This document shows, in pieces, positions 1 to 10,637 of a stretch of DNA of 64,000 nucleotides. The notes under the pieces are model-generated. The model saw only the letters and a program-made list of their open reading frames with translations, was not told the origin of the DNA and ran no database searches. How positions within the stretch are numbered: position 1 is the stretch's first letter; each line of letters opens with the position of its first letter. Source of the stretch: Trueperella abortisuis (GTDB lineage Bacteria; Actinomycetota; Actinomycetes; Actinomycetales; Actinomycetaceae). Where the stretch lies: the NCBI RefSeq assembly GCF_030811095.1, contig NZ_JAUSQL010000001.1:62001-126000 (forward strand), in the 5' to 3' direction. A program made the translations under genes and the position numbers.

Positions 1-233
1 CGCGCGTCGACATCGAGGTGGTCCGCCATAATATGACGAAGACGCCGGCGTACCTTGTTGCGTACGACGGCGTTGCCCACCTTTTTACTAACAGTGAAGC
101 CGACCCGAGGGCCGGCTTGCGATGCGCCCTTCACAACGTGAACGACGACGTATCTGTTGGCACTGCGTGACCCCGAGCGGAAGGCGAGGCGAAAATCCTC
201 CGACCTCCGCAGTCGGTTCGCTGCAGGGAGCAT
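1..233 (-). CDS. rnpA: Ribonuclease P protein component (3' end outside window)
   Basis: Protein subunit of RNase P, which helps the catalytic RNA remove 5' leaders from pre-tRNAs. The reverse strand from an ATG at 233 reads [43 protein letters not shown] and VRRRLRH; the last two are the family's RNA-binding signature. The reading frame runs off the left edge after about 77 residues, so roughly the last third is missing. The ATG follows the rpmH stop directly, the usual rpmH-rnpA arrangement upstream of dnaA. Confidence 0.95.
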   Translation of the reverse strand, partial: MLPAANRLRRSEDFRLAFRSGSRSANRYVVVHVVKGASQAGPRVGFTVSKKVGNAVVRNKVRRRLRHIMADHLDVDA

Positions 234-374
234 TTACGCAGAGAGCTTGGCGCGACCCTTACGGCGACGTGCGGCGAGGACGGCGCGGCCGGCGCGAGTG
301 GACATGCGCTTGCGGAAACCGTGGGTCTTGGCGCGACGACGGTTGTTCGGCTGGAAAGTGCGCTTCGTAGTCAT
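234..374 (-). CDS. rpmH: 50S ribosomal protein L34
   Basis: Small basic protein of the large ribosomal subunit, 46 residues as expected for L34. It starts [14 protein letters not shown] and contains [15 protein letters not shown], the family signature. I chose the ATG at 374 rather than an upstream in-frame ATG because the L34 N-terminus is conserved and AGGTGGTC precedes it. It is transcribed away from dnaA and shares the upstream region with it. Confidence 0.97.
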   Translation of the reverse strand: MTTKRTFQPNNRRRAKTHGFRKRMSTRAGRAVLAARRRKGRAKLSA

Positions 375-742
375 GGGTGACCACCTAAACCTAGATCGGA
401 TAACGAAAAACGCTCCGCGGGGAGCGCGTGTGCAAAGCACACATGACTTGTCGAATTTACTGAAGAATGAGCCAAAAGGTCAAGGAACGCGCGCGGCGCG
501 GTGATAGATATCTCAGGGCCCAACGAGCGACGCAATTTGGAATTAATCCATTAATTTACGTCATCCACATTTTTTGTTCCTCCGAAGGTCAAAACTTTCG
601 CGCAGAATTACGCCATTCCGGCTGGCGAATTACATCCGTGTAATATCCACACATGTGCACAACGCTGTGGATAACTAATCTGACTTTCCACAATTTATCC
701 TCTAACATAAAGAGTCCGGAAAAAATATCGATCGGAGAAATC
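375..742. promoter_or_regulatory. rpmH-dnaA divergent intergenic region with DnaA-box-like sites
   Basis: AT-rich 368-bp region without a gene. DnaA-box-like 9-mers: TCATCCACA (561-569), ATATCCACA (643-651), a perfect reverse box TGTGGATAA (666-674) and CTTTCCACA (684-692). A perfect inverted repeat ATTACA-TCCG-TGTAAT lies at 629-644. DnaA autoregulation through boxes in its promoter is known in other bacteria and is inferred here. Confidence 0.75.
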
Positions 743-2398
743 ATGGACGTCTCACCTGCACGCGACGCATGGACGGCTGCCAGCGAGCTCCTGCGCGCAC
801 AGGGTGATCTCTCCGACTCACAGGCGGCGTTCGTGCGCCTCGCCCACCCGCTGGCCACAGTCGACGACATCTTCATGATCGGCGTCGCCTCCGAGTTTGT
901 GAAAAATTGGATCACCGAGCACGTCTCCACCATCATGGAAAACCAGCTCTCGGCCATCCTCGGCCGCTCGGTCCGACTCGTCATCTCCGTCGACCCCTCG
1001 CTCAGCGAGCAGCAGACCACGCCCAACCAGGCTCTCCCGCAGTGGCAAGCCCCCGAACGCCAGCTCCACGCCGTCGACGACGCCGCCGACGCCGCCACTC
1101 CCGGATCCTCACGGCCCTCGACGCCTAGCTATCAGCACGCACAGCCGCAGGCTCCTCGACTCGACGCCGCTCAACACGGCCCAACCACAATATCCGACCC
1201 GGCGAACTTGCACTCGCAGCCCGCCCACGCCGTCGTCGACGCCGCCGCGAGCGAACCACAAGAACATCACGCCTCTCATCCGACGTCGAGTGGGTTGGGG
1301 ACCATGCTGCCGAGGATCGAAAAGAATCAGGATCAGTCGAACGCGAACCTCAATCCGCGCTACACGTTCGACAATTTCGTCATCGGCGACTCGAATCGCT
1401 TCGCCCACGCCACCGCCCTAGCCGTCGCGGAGGCGCCCGGCTCCACATACAACCCGCTCTTCCTGTACTCCGACTCCGGAATGGGTAAAACCCATCTGCT
1501 GCACGCGATCGGCAACTACTACCTCAGCCTCTTCCCCGGATCCAGGGTTTTGTATACGAGCTCGGAAGAGTTCACGAACATGTTCATCAACGCGATGATG
1601 CGCAAGGAAGGGCATAACTTCAAGAACCTCTTCCGCTCGGTGGATATCCTCCTCATCGACGACATCCAGTTTCTCTCCCACAAGGAGGGCACACTCGAGG
1701 AATTCTTCAATACGTTCAACGCGCTGGCGACGGCGAATAAGCAGATCGTTATCACCTCCGACGTCGCGCCTCGCCTGCTCGACGGTTTCGAGGAACGCAT
1801 GATCTCGCGCTTCGCCTCCGGAATCGTCGCAAACATTGACCTGCCTAACCTCGAGACGCGTATCGCGATCCTGGAGAAGAAGGCCGCTTCAGAAAAGCTC
1901 ATGGTCCCGCGCGACGTGCTCGAATTCATCGCCTCGCGGATCACGACGAACGTGCGCGAGATGGAGGGATCCCTTCGACGCGTGACGGCCTTCGCTGGGC
2001 TGTTCAACATGCCGGTCACGCTCGACGTCGCCGAAAGCGCTCTCAAAGACATGATGAGCGATCCGAGCTCGTTCACGGTGACCGCTGCACTCATCATGAA
2101 TCAGGTGGCCACGTACTTCGGGATCACCACGGAGGATCTCAAGTCGCCGACGCGAACCCGCCTGCTCACCCAACCGCGCCACATCGCCATGTACATGTGC
2201 CGGGAGATGACTGACCTGTCGCTACCCAAGATCGCCGAGGCATTCAACCGCCGCGACCACACGACCGTCCTCAACGCTCTGCGCAAGGTTGAGAGCCTCA
2301 TGGCGGAGAAGCAGGAAATCTATAACCAGGTCACCGAGCTGACCTCGCGGATCAAGCAGGCTGCCAAGGAACAGGCCCAGCTATCCGAGAATCGCTAA
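743..2398 (+). CDS. dnaA: Chromosomal replication initiator protein DnaA
   Basis: AAA+ initiator that binds DnaA boxes, melts oriC and loads helicase. 551 residues. Domain I is at about residues 1-85, followed by a long His/Ala/Pro-rich linker (about 90-210). Walker A (SDSGMGKTH) is near residue 243, Walker B (ILLIDDIQFL) near 300, and the DNA-binding signature (RRDHTTVLNALRKV) near 502. I chose the ATG at 743, preceded by CGGAGA; upstream in-frame codons lie within the DnaA-box region. It heads the replication gene row, with boxes on both sides. Confidence 0.97.
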   Translation: MDVSPARDAWTAASELLRAQGDLSDSQAAFVRLAHPLATVDDIFMIGVASEFVKNWITEHVSTIMENQLSAILGRSVRLVISVDPSLSEQQTTPNQALPQWQAPERQLHAVDDAADAATPGSSRPSTPSYQHAQPQAPRLDAAQHGPTTISDPANLHSQPAHAVVDAAASEPQEHHASHPTSSGLGTMLPRIEKNQDQSNANLNPRYTFDNFVIGDSNRFAHATALAVAEAPGSTYNPLFLYSDSGMGKTHLLHAIGNYYLSLFPGSRVLYTSSEEFTNMFINAMMRKEGHNFKNLFRSVDILLIDDIQFLSHKEGTLEEFFNTFNALATANKQIVITSDVAPRLLDGFEERMISRFASGIVANIDLPNLETRIAILEKKAASEKLMVPRDVLEFIASRITTNVREMEGSLRRVTAFAGLFNMPVTLDVAESALKDMMSDPSSFTVTAALIMNQVATYFGITTEDLKSPTRTRLLTQPRHIAMYMCREMTDLSLPKIAEAFNRRDHTTVLNALRKVESLMAEKQEIYNQVTELTSRIKQAAKEQAQLSENR

Positions 2399-2727
2399 CT
2401 ATCCACAGCCCCTGCGAACAATAGGAGATTTTGACGTGACAACGTGTGGACAAGGCGGCAAAAAGTGCGAGTTTGTCGAAGTCGAAAGTGTCCCATCCAC
2501 ACCGACCCCGAATTAGACACAGCTTACTCTCGCGGATATCCACAATGACCAAAGCGCGCAACCGCGCGAGAAGATAGACTTGTCCACAGAATCCACAAAG
2601 GCTACTACCTCTACTACCCACTAATTCACGAAACGACACCGGTGGCCACCGACTGCGTCGAACGAATGGGCTTAGGTGGGGTCAGATCGCTAAAGTAGGA
2701 GCCAGATGACAGAAAGTAGGTTAGACG
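2399..2727. other. oriC: Probable chromosomal origin (oriC), dnaA-dnaN intergenic
   Basis: 329 bp without a gene, holding many DnaA-box-like 9-mers: CTATCCACA (2399-2407), TGTGGACAA (2445-2453), CCATCCACA (2493-2501), ATATCCACA (2536-2544), TTGTCCACA (2580-2588) and GAATCCACA (2589-2597). The last two are adjacent. Two match TTGTCCACA exactly in one orientation or the other. The dnaA-dnaN gap is where actinobacterial oriC usually lies. I did not identify a clear AT-rich unwinding element. Confidence 0.85.
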
Positions 2728-3864
2728 GTGAAATTTAGCGTCGATCACAAGGAATTTACTGACGCCGTGACGTGGGCGTCGCGCACGATCCCTTCGCGCC
2801 CGGTTCAGGCGATCCTCGCCGGTATTCACATCGTCGCGGAGGAGGATGGGACCGTCACGATGGGCACACGTGACGCGGATGTCTCCTCGCAAATCACCAT
2901 CAACTCGGCCAACGTGATTGTCGCGGGAGAGGTACTCGTCAACGGTAAGCTACTGGCGGAGATCTCGCGTTCGTTGCCCGATGAGACGATCGAGATTGAG
3001 AAGGACGGCGGGAAGTTTGACATTACCTGCGGACGCTCACACTTCACCCTCAAGACGATGGCAACCGAGGACTACTCGGATCTTCCCCCGATGCCTCCGG
3101 TGATCGGCAAGGTGGATGGCGCCCAATGGGAGAAGGCCGTCTCCCAGGTGACGATCGCCGCCTCTAACGACGACACCCTGCCCATGCTCGTCTCCGTCTG
3201 CATCGAGATCGAGGGCGATCAGATCTCCCTCATGGCCACCGACCGCTACCGCCTGGCAATCAGGGACTTGACGTGGGCGCCGGCTCAGCCCGACTTCTCC
3301 ACCCGGATCCTCGTGCGCGCCTCGCGCCTGCTCGACGTCGCCAAGGCCCTCGGCACCGTTGCCGACGTCGAGATCTCGCTACAGGACGAGGGAATGGGTG
3401 CGCTCATCGGGTTCTCGGCAGGCGACCGCCAGAACACGATTCAGCTCATCGACGGCGAATACCCCCAGGTGCGTTCGCTGTTCCCCACAGAGGTCAACGG
3501 TCACGTGGAACTCGACCGTCTGGAGATCCTCGACGCGATTAAGCGCTCGCGCCTGGTGACGGAGAAGAACGCCGCGGTGCGTCTGTCCTTCTCTGAGGGT
3601 GAGGTCGTGATGGAGGCCGGGCAGGGCGACAACGCCCAGGTCTCCGAGGTTCTGCCCGCCACCCTCGAGGGCGAAGACATCAAGATGGCATTCAACCCGA
3701 TCTTCCTCCAGGAAGGTTTTGCCGTCATCAACGAACCGACCGTCCGGCTATCCTTCACCCATCCGACGAAGCCGGCCGTGGTCACGGCGCAGGATAAGGA
3801 CGGCAACGTGGAAGACGACTTCCGCCTCCTCCTCATGCCGATTCGGACCTTCGGCCAGAACTAG
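2728..3864 (+). CDS. dnaN: DNA polymerase III beta subunit (sliding clamp)
   Basis: Ring-shaped clamp that tethers the polymerase to DNA. 378 residues, normal for the family. The GTG start reads MKFSVDHKEFTDAVTWAS. The three repeated clamp domains span the protein, with typical segments RPVQAILAGI, LPDETIEIEKDGGKFDI, LMATDRYRLA and IDGEYPQV, ending FRLLLMPIR. It follows oriC directly, and its stop abuts the recF start, so the two are probably co-transcribed. Confidence 0.97.
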   Translation: MKFSVDHKEFTDAVTWASRTIPSRPVQAILAGIHIVAEEDGTVTMGTRDADVSSQITINSANVIVAGEVLVNGKLLAEISRSLPDETIEIEKDGGKFDITCGRSHFTLKTMATEDYSDLPPMPPVIGKVDGAQWEKAVSQVTIAASNDDTLPMLVSVCIEIEGDQISLMATDRYRLAIRDLTWAPAQPDFSTRILVRASRLLDVAKALGTVADVEISLQDEGMGALIGFSAGDRQNTIQLIDGEYPQVRSLFPTEVNGHVELDRLEILDAIKRSRLVTEKNAAVRLSFSEGEVVMEAGQGDNAQVSEVLPATLEGEDIKMAFNPIFLQEGFAVINEPTVRLSFTHPTKPAVVTAQDKDGNVEDDFRLLLMPIRTFGQN

Positions 3865-5088
3865 GTGTACATCTCCGATCTGGCGCTCAACGACTTTCGG
3901 TCGTACCGCGAGGTCGTGCTCAACTTCGAGCCCGGCGTCGTGACCTTCGTGGGTGAGAACGGTCAGGGCAAGACAAACCTGGTGGAGGCGATCGGCTACC
4001 TTGCCACGTTTTCTTCGCATCGGGTGGCAGCCGACGCCGCACTCGTGCGCCAGGGTGCGAGCGCCGGGGTGATCCGCGCGAAGGTGCGGCGCGGGGAGTC
4101 GGAGACGATGCTCGAGGTTGAGATCATCACCGGCAAGGCCAACCGGGCACGGATCAACCGCGGCAACGCCCGGCCAGCCGACCTTCTCGGGATCGTGCGG
4201 ACCGTCGTCTTCGCCCCGGAAGACCTCAGTCTGGTCAAGGGTGATCCGGCGGATCGGCGTCGTTTCCTGGACAACCTTATGATTCAGTTTCGCCCGCGTC
4301 TGGCGTCGGTCAAGGCAGAGTATGAACGGGTATTGCGCCAGCGCGGCGCGCTGCTCAAGGCCCTGAACAAGACGCGGCGGGCCGGAGGGATGGTTGACGA
4401 ATCCTCTCTGGAGGTGTGGGACGACCAGCTCGCCCGCTACGGCGCGCAAATCATCTCGGCGCGCGCCGAGATCATATCCGGCCTGCGCCCACACGTGCTC
4501 AACTACTACGCCGATCTTTCCGGCGGTAGCGACGCGGCGCGGATCGACTACGCCGCCAACCTCGACCACCGGCGTGGCTGGGAGCTTCCCGGCCCGGCAC
4601 TGCTGGCGGGAGAAGGCGGGGAGGAGCTGGCCGACGGCGTCGTCAGGCACGAAAAGGAGCTGATGGAGGCCGGAACCGTGGAGGCGGAGCTGCGCCAAAC
4701 GCTACGGGACTGGCACGGGGCGGAGATCGAACGCGGGGTTAACCTGGTTGGGCCGCACCGTGACGAGCTCGAACTCTCCCTCGGCACGCTCCCGGCGAAG
4801 GGATTCGCCTCCCACGGCGAATCGTGGTCGTATGCGCTGGCGTTGCGGCTCGGATCGTGGTCGTTGCTTCGCGGGCACGAGTCCGGGGATTGGGCGGAGG
4901 ACGAGGAGCCTATTCTTATCCTCGACGACGTCTTCGCCGAACTCGACTCGCGGCGGCGGCTGCGGCTCGCGCAGATTATCGACGACGCCGAGCAGGTCTT
5001 CGTCACGGCGGCCGTCGGAGATGAGCTACCGCCGCTGGGAGGGAGCCGGTTTGTCGTCACCCGCGGGAAGGTGACGCGCGATGGATAG
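3865..5088 (+). CDS. recF: DNA replication/repair protein RecF
   Basis: SMC-like ATPase that acts with RecO and RecR at gaps in DNA. 407 residues, slightly longer than typical. It starts at a GTG immediately after the dnaN stop (MYISDLALNDFRSY). Walker A GENGQGKTNL is near residue 30, the RecF segment VVFAPEDLSLVKGDPADRRR near 115, and Walker B PILILDDVFAELD near 350. The last 8 bp overlap the next gene, which suggests translational coupling. Confidence 0.95.
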   Translation: MYISDLALNDFRSYREVVLNFEPGVVTFVGENGQGKTNLVEAIGYLATFSSHRVAADAALVRQGASAGVIRAKVRRGESETMLEVEIITGKANRARINRGNARPADLLGIVRTVVFAPEDLSLVKGDPADRRRFLDNLMIQFRPRLASVKAEYERVLRQRGALLKALNKTRRAGGMVDESSLEVWDDQLARYGAQIISARAEIISGLRPHVLNYYADLSGGSDAARIDYAANLDHRRGWELPGPALLAGEGGEELADGVVRHEKELMEAGTVEAELRQTLRDWHGAEIERGVNLVGPHRDELELSLGTLPAKGFASHGESWSYALALRLGSWSLLRGHESGDWAEDEEPILILDDVFAELDSRRRLRLAQIIDDAEQVFVTAAVGDELPPLGGSRFVVTRGKVTRDG

Positions 5089-5653
5089 GATCGCGCAGGC
5101 GAAAGCCGCCTCCGCAGAGAAGTATCACGACGAGCTACCGCTCGAGGCGCTTGACCGAGCTCGGCGGATGGCCGAGGCGCAAGGATGGGTGCGGGTGCGG
5201 ATGGCGGCCCGCATCGAGCGAGAGACGGAACAGATCGGGGAGGACGTCGTGGTGCCGACCCCCGGGCAGGACGTCGGGTCGGGATCCCGCCCGTCCAAGC
5301 GGGACCCGAAGCCGCTTGGAATCGTGTTCGACCACATCGTCAAGAGTCGCGGGTGGACTACTCAGCTCGAGGTTGGCTCCGTCGCGGCGAGGTGGCCGCA
5401 GATCGTGGGGCCGGCTATCGCGAACAACTGCCAGGTGGAGAGCTTCGAGAACGGCGTGTTGACGCTGCGGGCGGCATCGACGTCGTGGCAGGCACAGATG
5501 CGCGCTCTATCCGCCTTCCTCGACAAGCGACTGGAGGAGGAGCTGGGCCACGGCGTCGTGAAGGAAATCGTGGTCAGCGGGCCTTTTGCGCGCTCGTGGA
5601 AGCACGGTAGGTACTCGGTTCCCGGCCGCGGGCCGCGCGACACCTACGGGTAA
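5081..5653 (+). CDS. DUF721/DciA-like protein
   Basis: 190 residues. DUF721 proteins include DciA, which helps load replicative helicase in bacteria lacking DnaC; the actinobacterial member lies between recF and gyrB, as here. The conserved part is about residues 75-165, with LEVGSVAARWPQIVGPAIA, VLTLRAASTSWQAQM and a basic C-terminus. The first 80 residues are charged and probably disordered. The start codon lies inside recF. The helicase-loading role is inferred from family and position. Confidence 0.88.
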   Translation: MDRIAQAKAASAEKYHDELPLEALDRARRMAEAQGWVRVRMAARIERETEQIGEDVVVPTPGQDVGSGSRPSKRDPKPLGIVFDHIVKSRGWTTQLEVGSVAARWPQIVGPAIANNCQVESFENGVLTLRAASTSWQAQMRALSAFLDKRLEEELGHGVVKEIVVSGPFARSWKHGRYSVPGRGPRDTYG

Positions 5654-5772
5654 TGCCGCGAAAAGCCGTCAATGGTGTGCTCGGCCGCGCCACGAAGTCC
5701 CATCCACGTCCGCGGTTGCGTAATTCCGGGCTCCAGGCTGCCTGCTGGCGAGATTTTAGGCCCAAAACGCGC

Positions 5773-5778
5773 TATAAT
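5773..5778 (+). promoter_or_regulatory. Candidate -10 element for gyrB
   Basis: A perfect TATAAT hexamer in the 235-bp gap between the DUF721 gene and gyrB, about 110 bp before the gyrB start. No good -35 is visible at normal spacing (GAGATT at 5750-5755), so the promoter would be weak or regulated. This position suits the supercoiling-controlled gyr promoters known in actinobacteria, but control is not shown by the sequence. Confidence 0.4.
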
Positions 5779-5888
5779 TAGTTTCCGGTCTAATGGTGTA
5801 GATACCTACCCACAAGGGCCTCAACGCCTTCTAGGCGATTCTAGGGGCTATTTAGAGATGTAGACCACAGGTAGAGGAGTTGCCAAGC

Positions 5889-7922
5889 GTGAGTGAACAC
5901 GAGAATCGGATCGGCACGGTCTCAGCGGACCAGTCGTACGACGCGTCGAACATCACCGTCCTTGAGGGGCTGGAAGCCGTCCGGAAGCGCCCGGGCATGT
6001 ACATCGGCTCCACCGGAGAGCGCGGCCTTCACCACCTGGTCTACGAGGTAGTCGACAACTCGGTGGACGAGGCGCTCGCCGGCTACTGCGATCACATCGA
6101 AATTACCCTGCTGGAAAACGGCGGATGCCGCGTGACGGACAACGGGCGCGGAATTCCGGTGGACATTCACCCCACCGAGGGGCTGCCGGCCGTCCAGGTG
6201 GTCATGACAGTCCTGCACGCCGGTGGCAAATTCGGCAACGGCGGATACGCGGTCTCCGGCGGCCTGCACGGCGTGGGCGTCTCCGTTGTCAACGCGCTGT
6301 CCACCCGGATGGACACCGAGGTGCGCCGTGACGGCTACGTGTGGCGCATCTCTTACGAGAACGGCGTGCCCGTTGCGCCGCTGGAAAAGGGCGAACCGAC
6401 CACGGAGACGGGCACCACCCAGACGTTCTGGCCCAATGGTGACATCTTCGAGACCACTCACCTCGACTTCGAGACCCTGCGTCATCGCCTCCAGCAGATG
6501 GCCTTCCTCAACAAGGGACTGCGCATCACGCTCACCGACGAGCGCCCCCAGGCCGCGCCCGAGGGCGAGGAAATCGTGGGAACGGAGGATTCGCTCGCGG
6601 CGGAGGCAAAGCACCTCGAGGTCTCCTACCGCTACGACGGCGGTCTACTCGACTACGTGCGGCACATCGTCAAGACCAAGAAGGTCGAACCCGTTCACCC
6701 CGAGCCGATCTACTTCGAGGCCGAGGATCAGGAAAAGAAGATCTCGGTGGAGGTGGCCATGCAGTGGACCACGTCCTACTCCGAGACCCTCCACACCTTC
6801 GCCAACACCATCAACACCACCGAGGGTGGCACGCACGAAGAAGGCTTCCGCACGGCGCTGACCTCGGTGATCAACAAGTATGCTCGGGACAAGGGCCTGC
6901 TCAAGGAGAAGGACCCGAACCTCTCCGGCGACGACATCCGTGAGGGCCTCGCCGTCGTTATCTCCGTCAAGCTCGGCGAACCGCAGTTTGAGGGGCAGAC
7001 GAAGACGAAGCTGGGCAACACCGAGGCACGTACCTTCGTTCAGCAACAGACCTACGCCCACATCTCCGACTGGCTCGACATGAATCCGTCGGAGGCCAAG
7101 GAGGTCATCCGCAAGGCGACCCAGGCCTACCAGGCGCGCCTCGCCGCGCGCAAGGCCCGCGAGGCCACGCGGCGCAAGTCCGTGCTCGAATCGGCCTCGA
7201 TGCCCGGCAAACTCAAGGACTGCACCTCCCGCAACCCCGAAGAGTGCGAAATCTTCATCGTGGAGGGCGACTCGGCTGGCGGTTCCGCCGTCAACGGCCG
7301 AGATCCGCGCCACCAGGCGATCATGCCAATCCGCGGCAAGATCCTCAACGTGGAAAAGGCACGCCTCGACAGGGCGCTCAGCTCAGACACGATTCAGAAC
7401 CTCATCACCGCCTTCGGCACCGGCGTGGGAGAAGAGTTCGACATCAACAAGCTGCGCTACCACAAGATCGTCTTTATGGCCGACGCCGACGTCGACGGCC
7501 AGCACATCGCAACCCTGTTGCTCACGCTCGTCTACCGTTACATGCGTCCGCTCATCGAGGACGGATACATCTACCTCGCCATGCCGCCGCTGTACCGGAT
7601 CAAGTGGACGAACGCCACGCACCAGTACGTCTTCTCCGACGCCGAACGCGACGCGGTGCTCAAAGAGGGGCTGGCCGAGGGCAAGAAACTACCCAAGGCG
7701 GAGGGCCAGGGCATCCAGCGATACAAGGGTCTGGGCGAGATGAACGACTCGGAGCTGTGGGACACCACGATGAACCCGGAAACCCGAACGCTCAAGCGCG
7801 TCAACATCGGGGAGGCCGCCGCGACGGATGAGGCCTTCTCCATCCTCATGGGTGAAGACGTGGGATCGCGCCGCAGCTTCATCCAGCGCAATGCCCGTGA
7901 CGTGCGATTCCTCGACATCTAA
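5889..7922 (+). CDS. gyrB: DNA gyrase subunit B
   Basis: ATPase subunit of the type II topoisomerase that introduces negative supercoils. 677 residues. The GHKL ATPase domain carries [17 protein letters not shown] and [16 protein letters not shown] motifs are EGDSAGGSA near residue 458 and DADVDG near 531; the C-terminal segment has [11 protein letters not shown] prefer the GTG at 5889 because GAGGAG sits about 9 bp upstream; a TTG at 5880 is also in frame. gyrA follows after 9 bp. Confidence 0.97.
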   Translation: MSEHENRIGTVSADQSYDASNITVLEGLEAVRKRPGMYIGSTGERGLHHLVYEVVDNSVDEALAGYCDHIEITLLENGGCRVTDNGRGIPVDIHPTEGLPAVQVVMTVLHAGGKFGNGGYAVSGGLHGVGVSVVNALSTRMDTEVRRDGYVWRISYENGVPVAPLEKGEPTTETGTTQTFWPNGDIFETTHLDFETLRHRLQQMAFLNKGLRITLTDERPQAAPEGEEIVGTEDSLAAEAKHLEVSYRYDGGLLDYVRHIVKTKKVEPVHPEPIYFEAEDQEKKISVEVAMQWTTSYSETLHTFANTINTTEGGTHEEGFRTALTSVINKYARDKGLLKEKDPNLSGDDIREGLAVVISVKLGEPQFEGQTKTKLGNTEARTFVQQQTYAHISDWLDMNPSEAKEVIRKATQAYQARLAARKAREATRRKSVLESASMPGKLKDCTSRNPEECEIFIVEGDSAGGSAVNGRDPRHQAIMPIRGKILNVEKARLDRALSSDTIQNLITAFGTGVGEEFDINKLRYHKIVFMADADVDGQHIATLLLTLVYRYMRPLIEDGYIYLAMPPLYRIKWTNATHQYVFSDAERDAVLKEGLAEGKKLPKAEGQGIQRYKGLGEMNDSELWDTTMNPETRTLKRVNIGEAAATDEAFSILMGEDVGSRRSFIQRNARDVRFLDI

Positions 7923-7931
7923 GGATAGAAC

Positions 7932-10577
7932 GTGAGTGAGAATACTGTGAGCTTTGGACACGGCAACATCAAGGATGTCGACCTCCAGCGCGAGATGGAG
8001 TCCTCCTACCTCGACTACGCCATGTCAGTTATTGTCGGGCGCGCGCTGCCCGACGTCCGGGATGGCATGAAGCCCGTCCACCGCCGCGTCATCTACGCGA
8101 TGTGGGACGGCGGCTACCGCCCCGACTCGGCCTTTTCCAAGTCGGTCAAGATCGTCGGCGACGTCATGGGCCACTACCACCCGCACGGCGACGCCGCCAT
8201 CTACGACACCATGGTTCGCATGGTTCAGCCGTGGAACCTTCGCTACCCGCTCGTGGCTGGCCAGGGCAACTTCGGTACGGCCGGCGACCTGGGGGCGGCC
8301 GCGCCGAGGTACACCGAGGCGCGGATGGCACCACTGGCGGTCGAGATGGTCCGAGATATCAACGAAGACACCGTCGACTTCCAACCTAACTTCGACGGCT
8401 CCGTCCAGGAGCCCGTGGTCCTCACCTCGCGCATCCCGAACCTCCTCATCAACGGATCGGAGGGCATCGCCGTCGGCATGGCCACGTCGATCCCGCCGCA
8501 CAACCTGCGCGAAGTCGCCGCGGGAGCCCAGTGGTACCTCGAGCACCCGGACGCGACGCGCGACGAGCTGCTCGCCAACCTCATGATGCGCATCTCGGGT
8601 CCGGACTTCCCCACGGGAGCGACGATCCTCGGCACCAAGGGCATTGAGGACATGTACCGCACCGGCCGCGGCACCATCACCCAGCGCGCCAAGGTCGAGA
8701 TCGACGAGGTCAACGGGCGCACGTCGCTTGTCATCTCCGACCTGCCATACCAGGTTAACCCCGACCGCCTGCTCGACCGCATGGTCGAAGGAGTCAAGGA
8801 CGGGCGCCTGTCCGGCATCGCCGACATCCGCGACGAGTCCTCGGGCCGCGCCGGCCAGCGCATCGTCGTCGTGCTCAAGCGCGACGCCGTGGCGAAGGTG
8901 GTGCTGAATAACCTCTACAAGCACACCCAGTTGCAAAACAACTTCTCGGCCAACATGCTCGCGCTGGTCGACGGCGTGCCGCGCACCCTCTCCCTTGACG
9001 GCTTCATCCACTACTGGGTACAGCACCAGGTGGAGGTCATCAACCGTCGCACCGCCTACCGCCTGCGAAAGGCCGAAGAGCGCCTCATGATCCTGGAGGG
9101 TCTGGTCAAGGCCCTCGACATGCTCGACGAGGTCATCGCCCTCATCCGGCGTTCTCCCACGGTGGACGAGGCGCGGACCGGGCTCATGGATTTGCTCGGC
9201 ATCAACGAGATCCAGGCTGACCACATCCTCGCCATGCAGCTGCGCCGCCTGGCCGCCCTCGAACGGCAAAAGATCATCGAGGAACGCGACGAGAAGCTCG
9301 CCCTATGCGAGGAATACCGCGACATCCTCGCCAAGCCCGCCCGCCAGCGGGCGATCATCTCCGAGGAGCTCAACGAGGTGGTGGAGCGCTACGGCGACGA
9401 CCGTCGTACCACCATCCTTCCCTTCGACGGCGAGATGACGGTCGAGGACCTCATCCCCGAAGATGAGATCGTGGTGACCGTGACCCGCTCGGGCTTCATC
9501 AAGCGCACCAAGGTCTCCGAGTACCGCGCCCAGCGCCGCGGCGGCAAGGGAGTCAAGGGTACGACGCTGCGCAGCGACGACGTCGTGGAACACATGGGCA
9601 TCGCCTCCACCCACGACTGGCACCTGTTCTTCACGAACCTGGGTCGGGTCTACCGCGTCAAGGGATACGAGATCCCCGAGGGTTCCCGGGAGTCGAAGGG
9701 GCAGCACGTGGCCAACGTGCTTGCACTGCAACCGGGCGAACAAATCGCATCCGCCTTTACCCTGCGCTCCTACGACCAGGCCGACTACCTCGTGCTCGCA
9801 ACCGAGGACGGCATGGTGAAGAAGACCAAGCTCGCCGACTACGACTCGGCCCGGACCGGCGGCCTCATTGCCATCAACCTGCGCGAACACGTGGACGGAT
9901 CCACCGACCAGGTTGTTTCCGCCCGCCTGATCAACAGCGGCGACGAGCTCATCCTTGTCTCCCGCAAGGGACAGTCGCTGCGCTTCACCGCCGACGACGA
10001 ATCGCTACGGCCCATGGGGCGCGCGACGAGTGGCGTCCGCGGCATGAAGTTCCGCGACGGGGACTCGCTGCTGGCCATGGAGGTGGTGAGGGAAGACTCC
10101 GAGGTCTTCGTCATCACCGACGGCGGCTTCGCCAAGCGCACCAACGCCGACCAGTACCGGCCACAGAATCGCGGAGGCCTCGGCATCCGGGTGGCCAAGC
10201 TCGCCGAAAACCGCGGCGACCTCGTGGGCGCGCTCATCACCAAGCCCGGCGACGAGGTCGTGGTCATCATGGAGGGCGGCAAGGTCGTGCGGTCCTTCGT
10301 GGACGAGGTCAACCTCACCGGCCGCAACACCCAGGGCGTGCGCTTCGTCCGCCCTGACGAAGGCGACCGCGTCATTGCCATGGCGCCCGTTTTCGAATCC
10401 GAGAACAGCGATAGTGCCGACAGCGCGGATTCCGTAGCCTCGGGTGAATCGGTAGGCTCGGCCGACGGCGTCGTGGAGACGACGGACGAAACCGAGGCGA
10501 CGGCGGAAACCGAGGCGACGGCGGAAACCGAGGCGACGGCGTCGTCGGGCGAAAACAATCCACCCCAAGAAGGGTGA
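7932..10577 (+). CDS. gyrA: DNA gyrase subunit A
   Basis: DNA cleavage and rejoining subunit of gyrase, 881 residues. The catalytic tyrosine is in [12 protein letters not shown] near residue 127, and the GyrA box QRRGGKG is near 534, with beta-pinwheel repeats after it. The quinolone-region segment reads [10 protein letters not shown], so the position equivalent to E. coli Ser83 is alanine, as in mycobacteria. The acidic tail (about residues 825-881) ends in 18-bp tandem repeats encoding ETEATA. GTG start. Confidence 0.97.
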   Translation: MSENTVSFGHGNIKDVDLQREMESSYLDYAMSVIVGRALPDVRDGMKPVHRRVIYAMWDGGYRPDSAFSKSVKIVGDVMGHYHPHGDAAIYDTMVRMVQPWNLRYPLVAGQGNFGTAGDLGAAAPRYTEARMAPLAVEMVRDINEDTVDFQPNFDGSVQEPVVLTSRIPNLLINGSEGIAVGMATSIPPHNLREVAAGAQWYLEHPDATRDELLANLMMRISGPDFPTGATILGTKGIEDMYRTGRGTITQRAKVEIDEVNGRTSLVISDLPYQVNPDRLLDRMVEGVKDGRLSGIADIRDESSGRAGQRIVVVLKRDAVAKVVLNNLYKHTQLQNNFSANMLALVDGVPRTLSLDGFIHYWVQHQVEVINRRTAYRLRKAEERLMILEGLVKALDMLDEVIALIRRSPTVDEARTGLMDLLGINEIQADHILAMQLRRLAALERQKIIEERDEKLALCEEYRDILAKPARQRAIISEELNEVVERYGDDRRTTILPFDGEMTVEDLIPEDEIVVTVTRSGFIKRTKVSEYRAQRRGGKGVKGTTLRSDDVVEHMGIASTHDWHLFFTNLGRVYRVKGYEIPEGSRESKGQHVANVLALQPGEQIASAFTLRSYDQADYLVLATEDGMVKKTKLADYDSARTGGLIAINLREHVDGSTDQVVSARLINSGDELILVSRKGQSLRFTADDESLRPMGRATSGVRGMKFRDGDSLLAMEVVREDSEVFVITDGGFAKRTNADQYRPQNRGGLGIRVAKLAENRGDLVGALITKPGDEVVVIMEGGKVVRSFVDEVNLTGRNTQGVRFVRPDEGDRVIAMAPVFESENSDSADSADSVASGESVGSADGVVETTDETEATAETEATAETEATASSGENNPPQEG
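10491..10541 (+). repeat. 18-bp tandem repeat in the gyrA 3' end
   Basis: Two full 18-bp units and one 15-bp partial unit, identical to one another, encode the repeating acidic tail of GyrA (TEATAE). In-frame units can change in number by slippage without breaking the gene, so tail length may vary between strains. Confidence 0.9.
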
Positions 10578-10637
10578 GCGGTCGCCCAAAAAGCGGTAGC
10601 GTCATACCAGTAGGAACATCAACGACGGAGATCTCTC

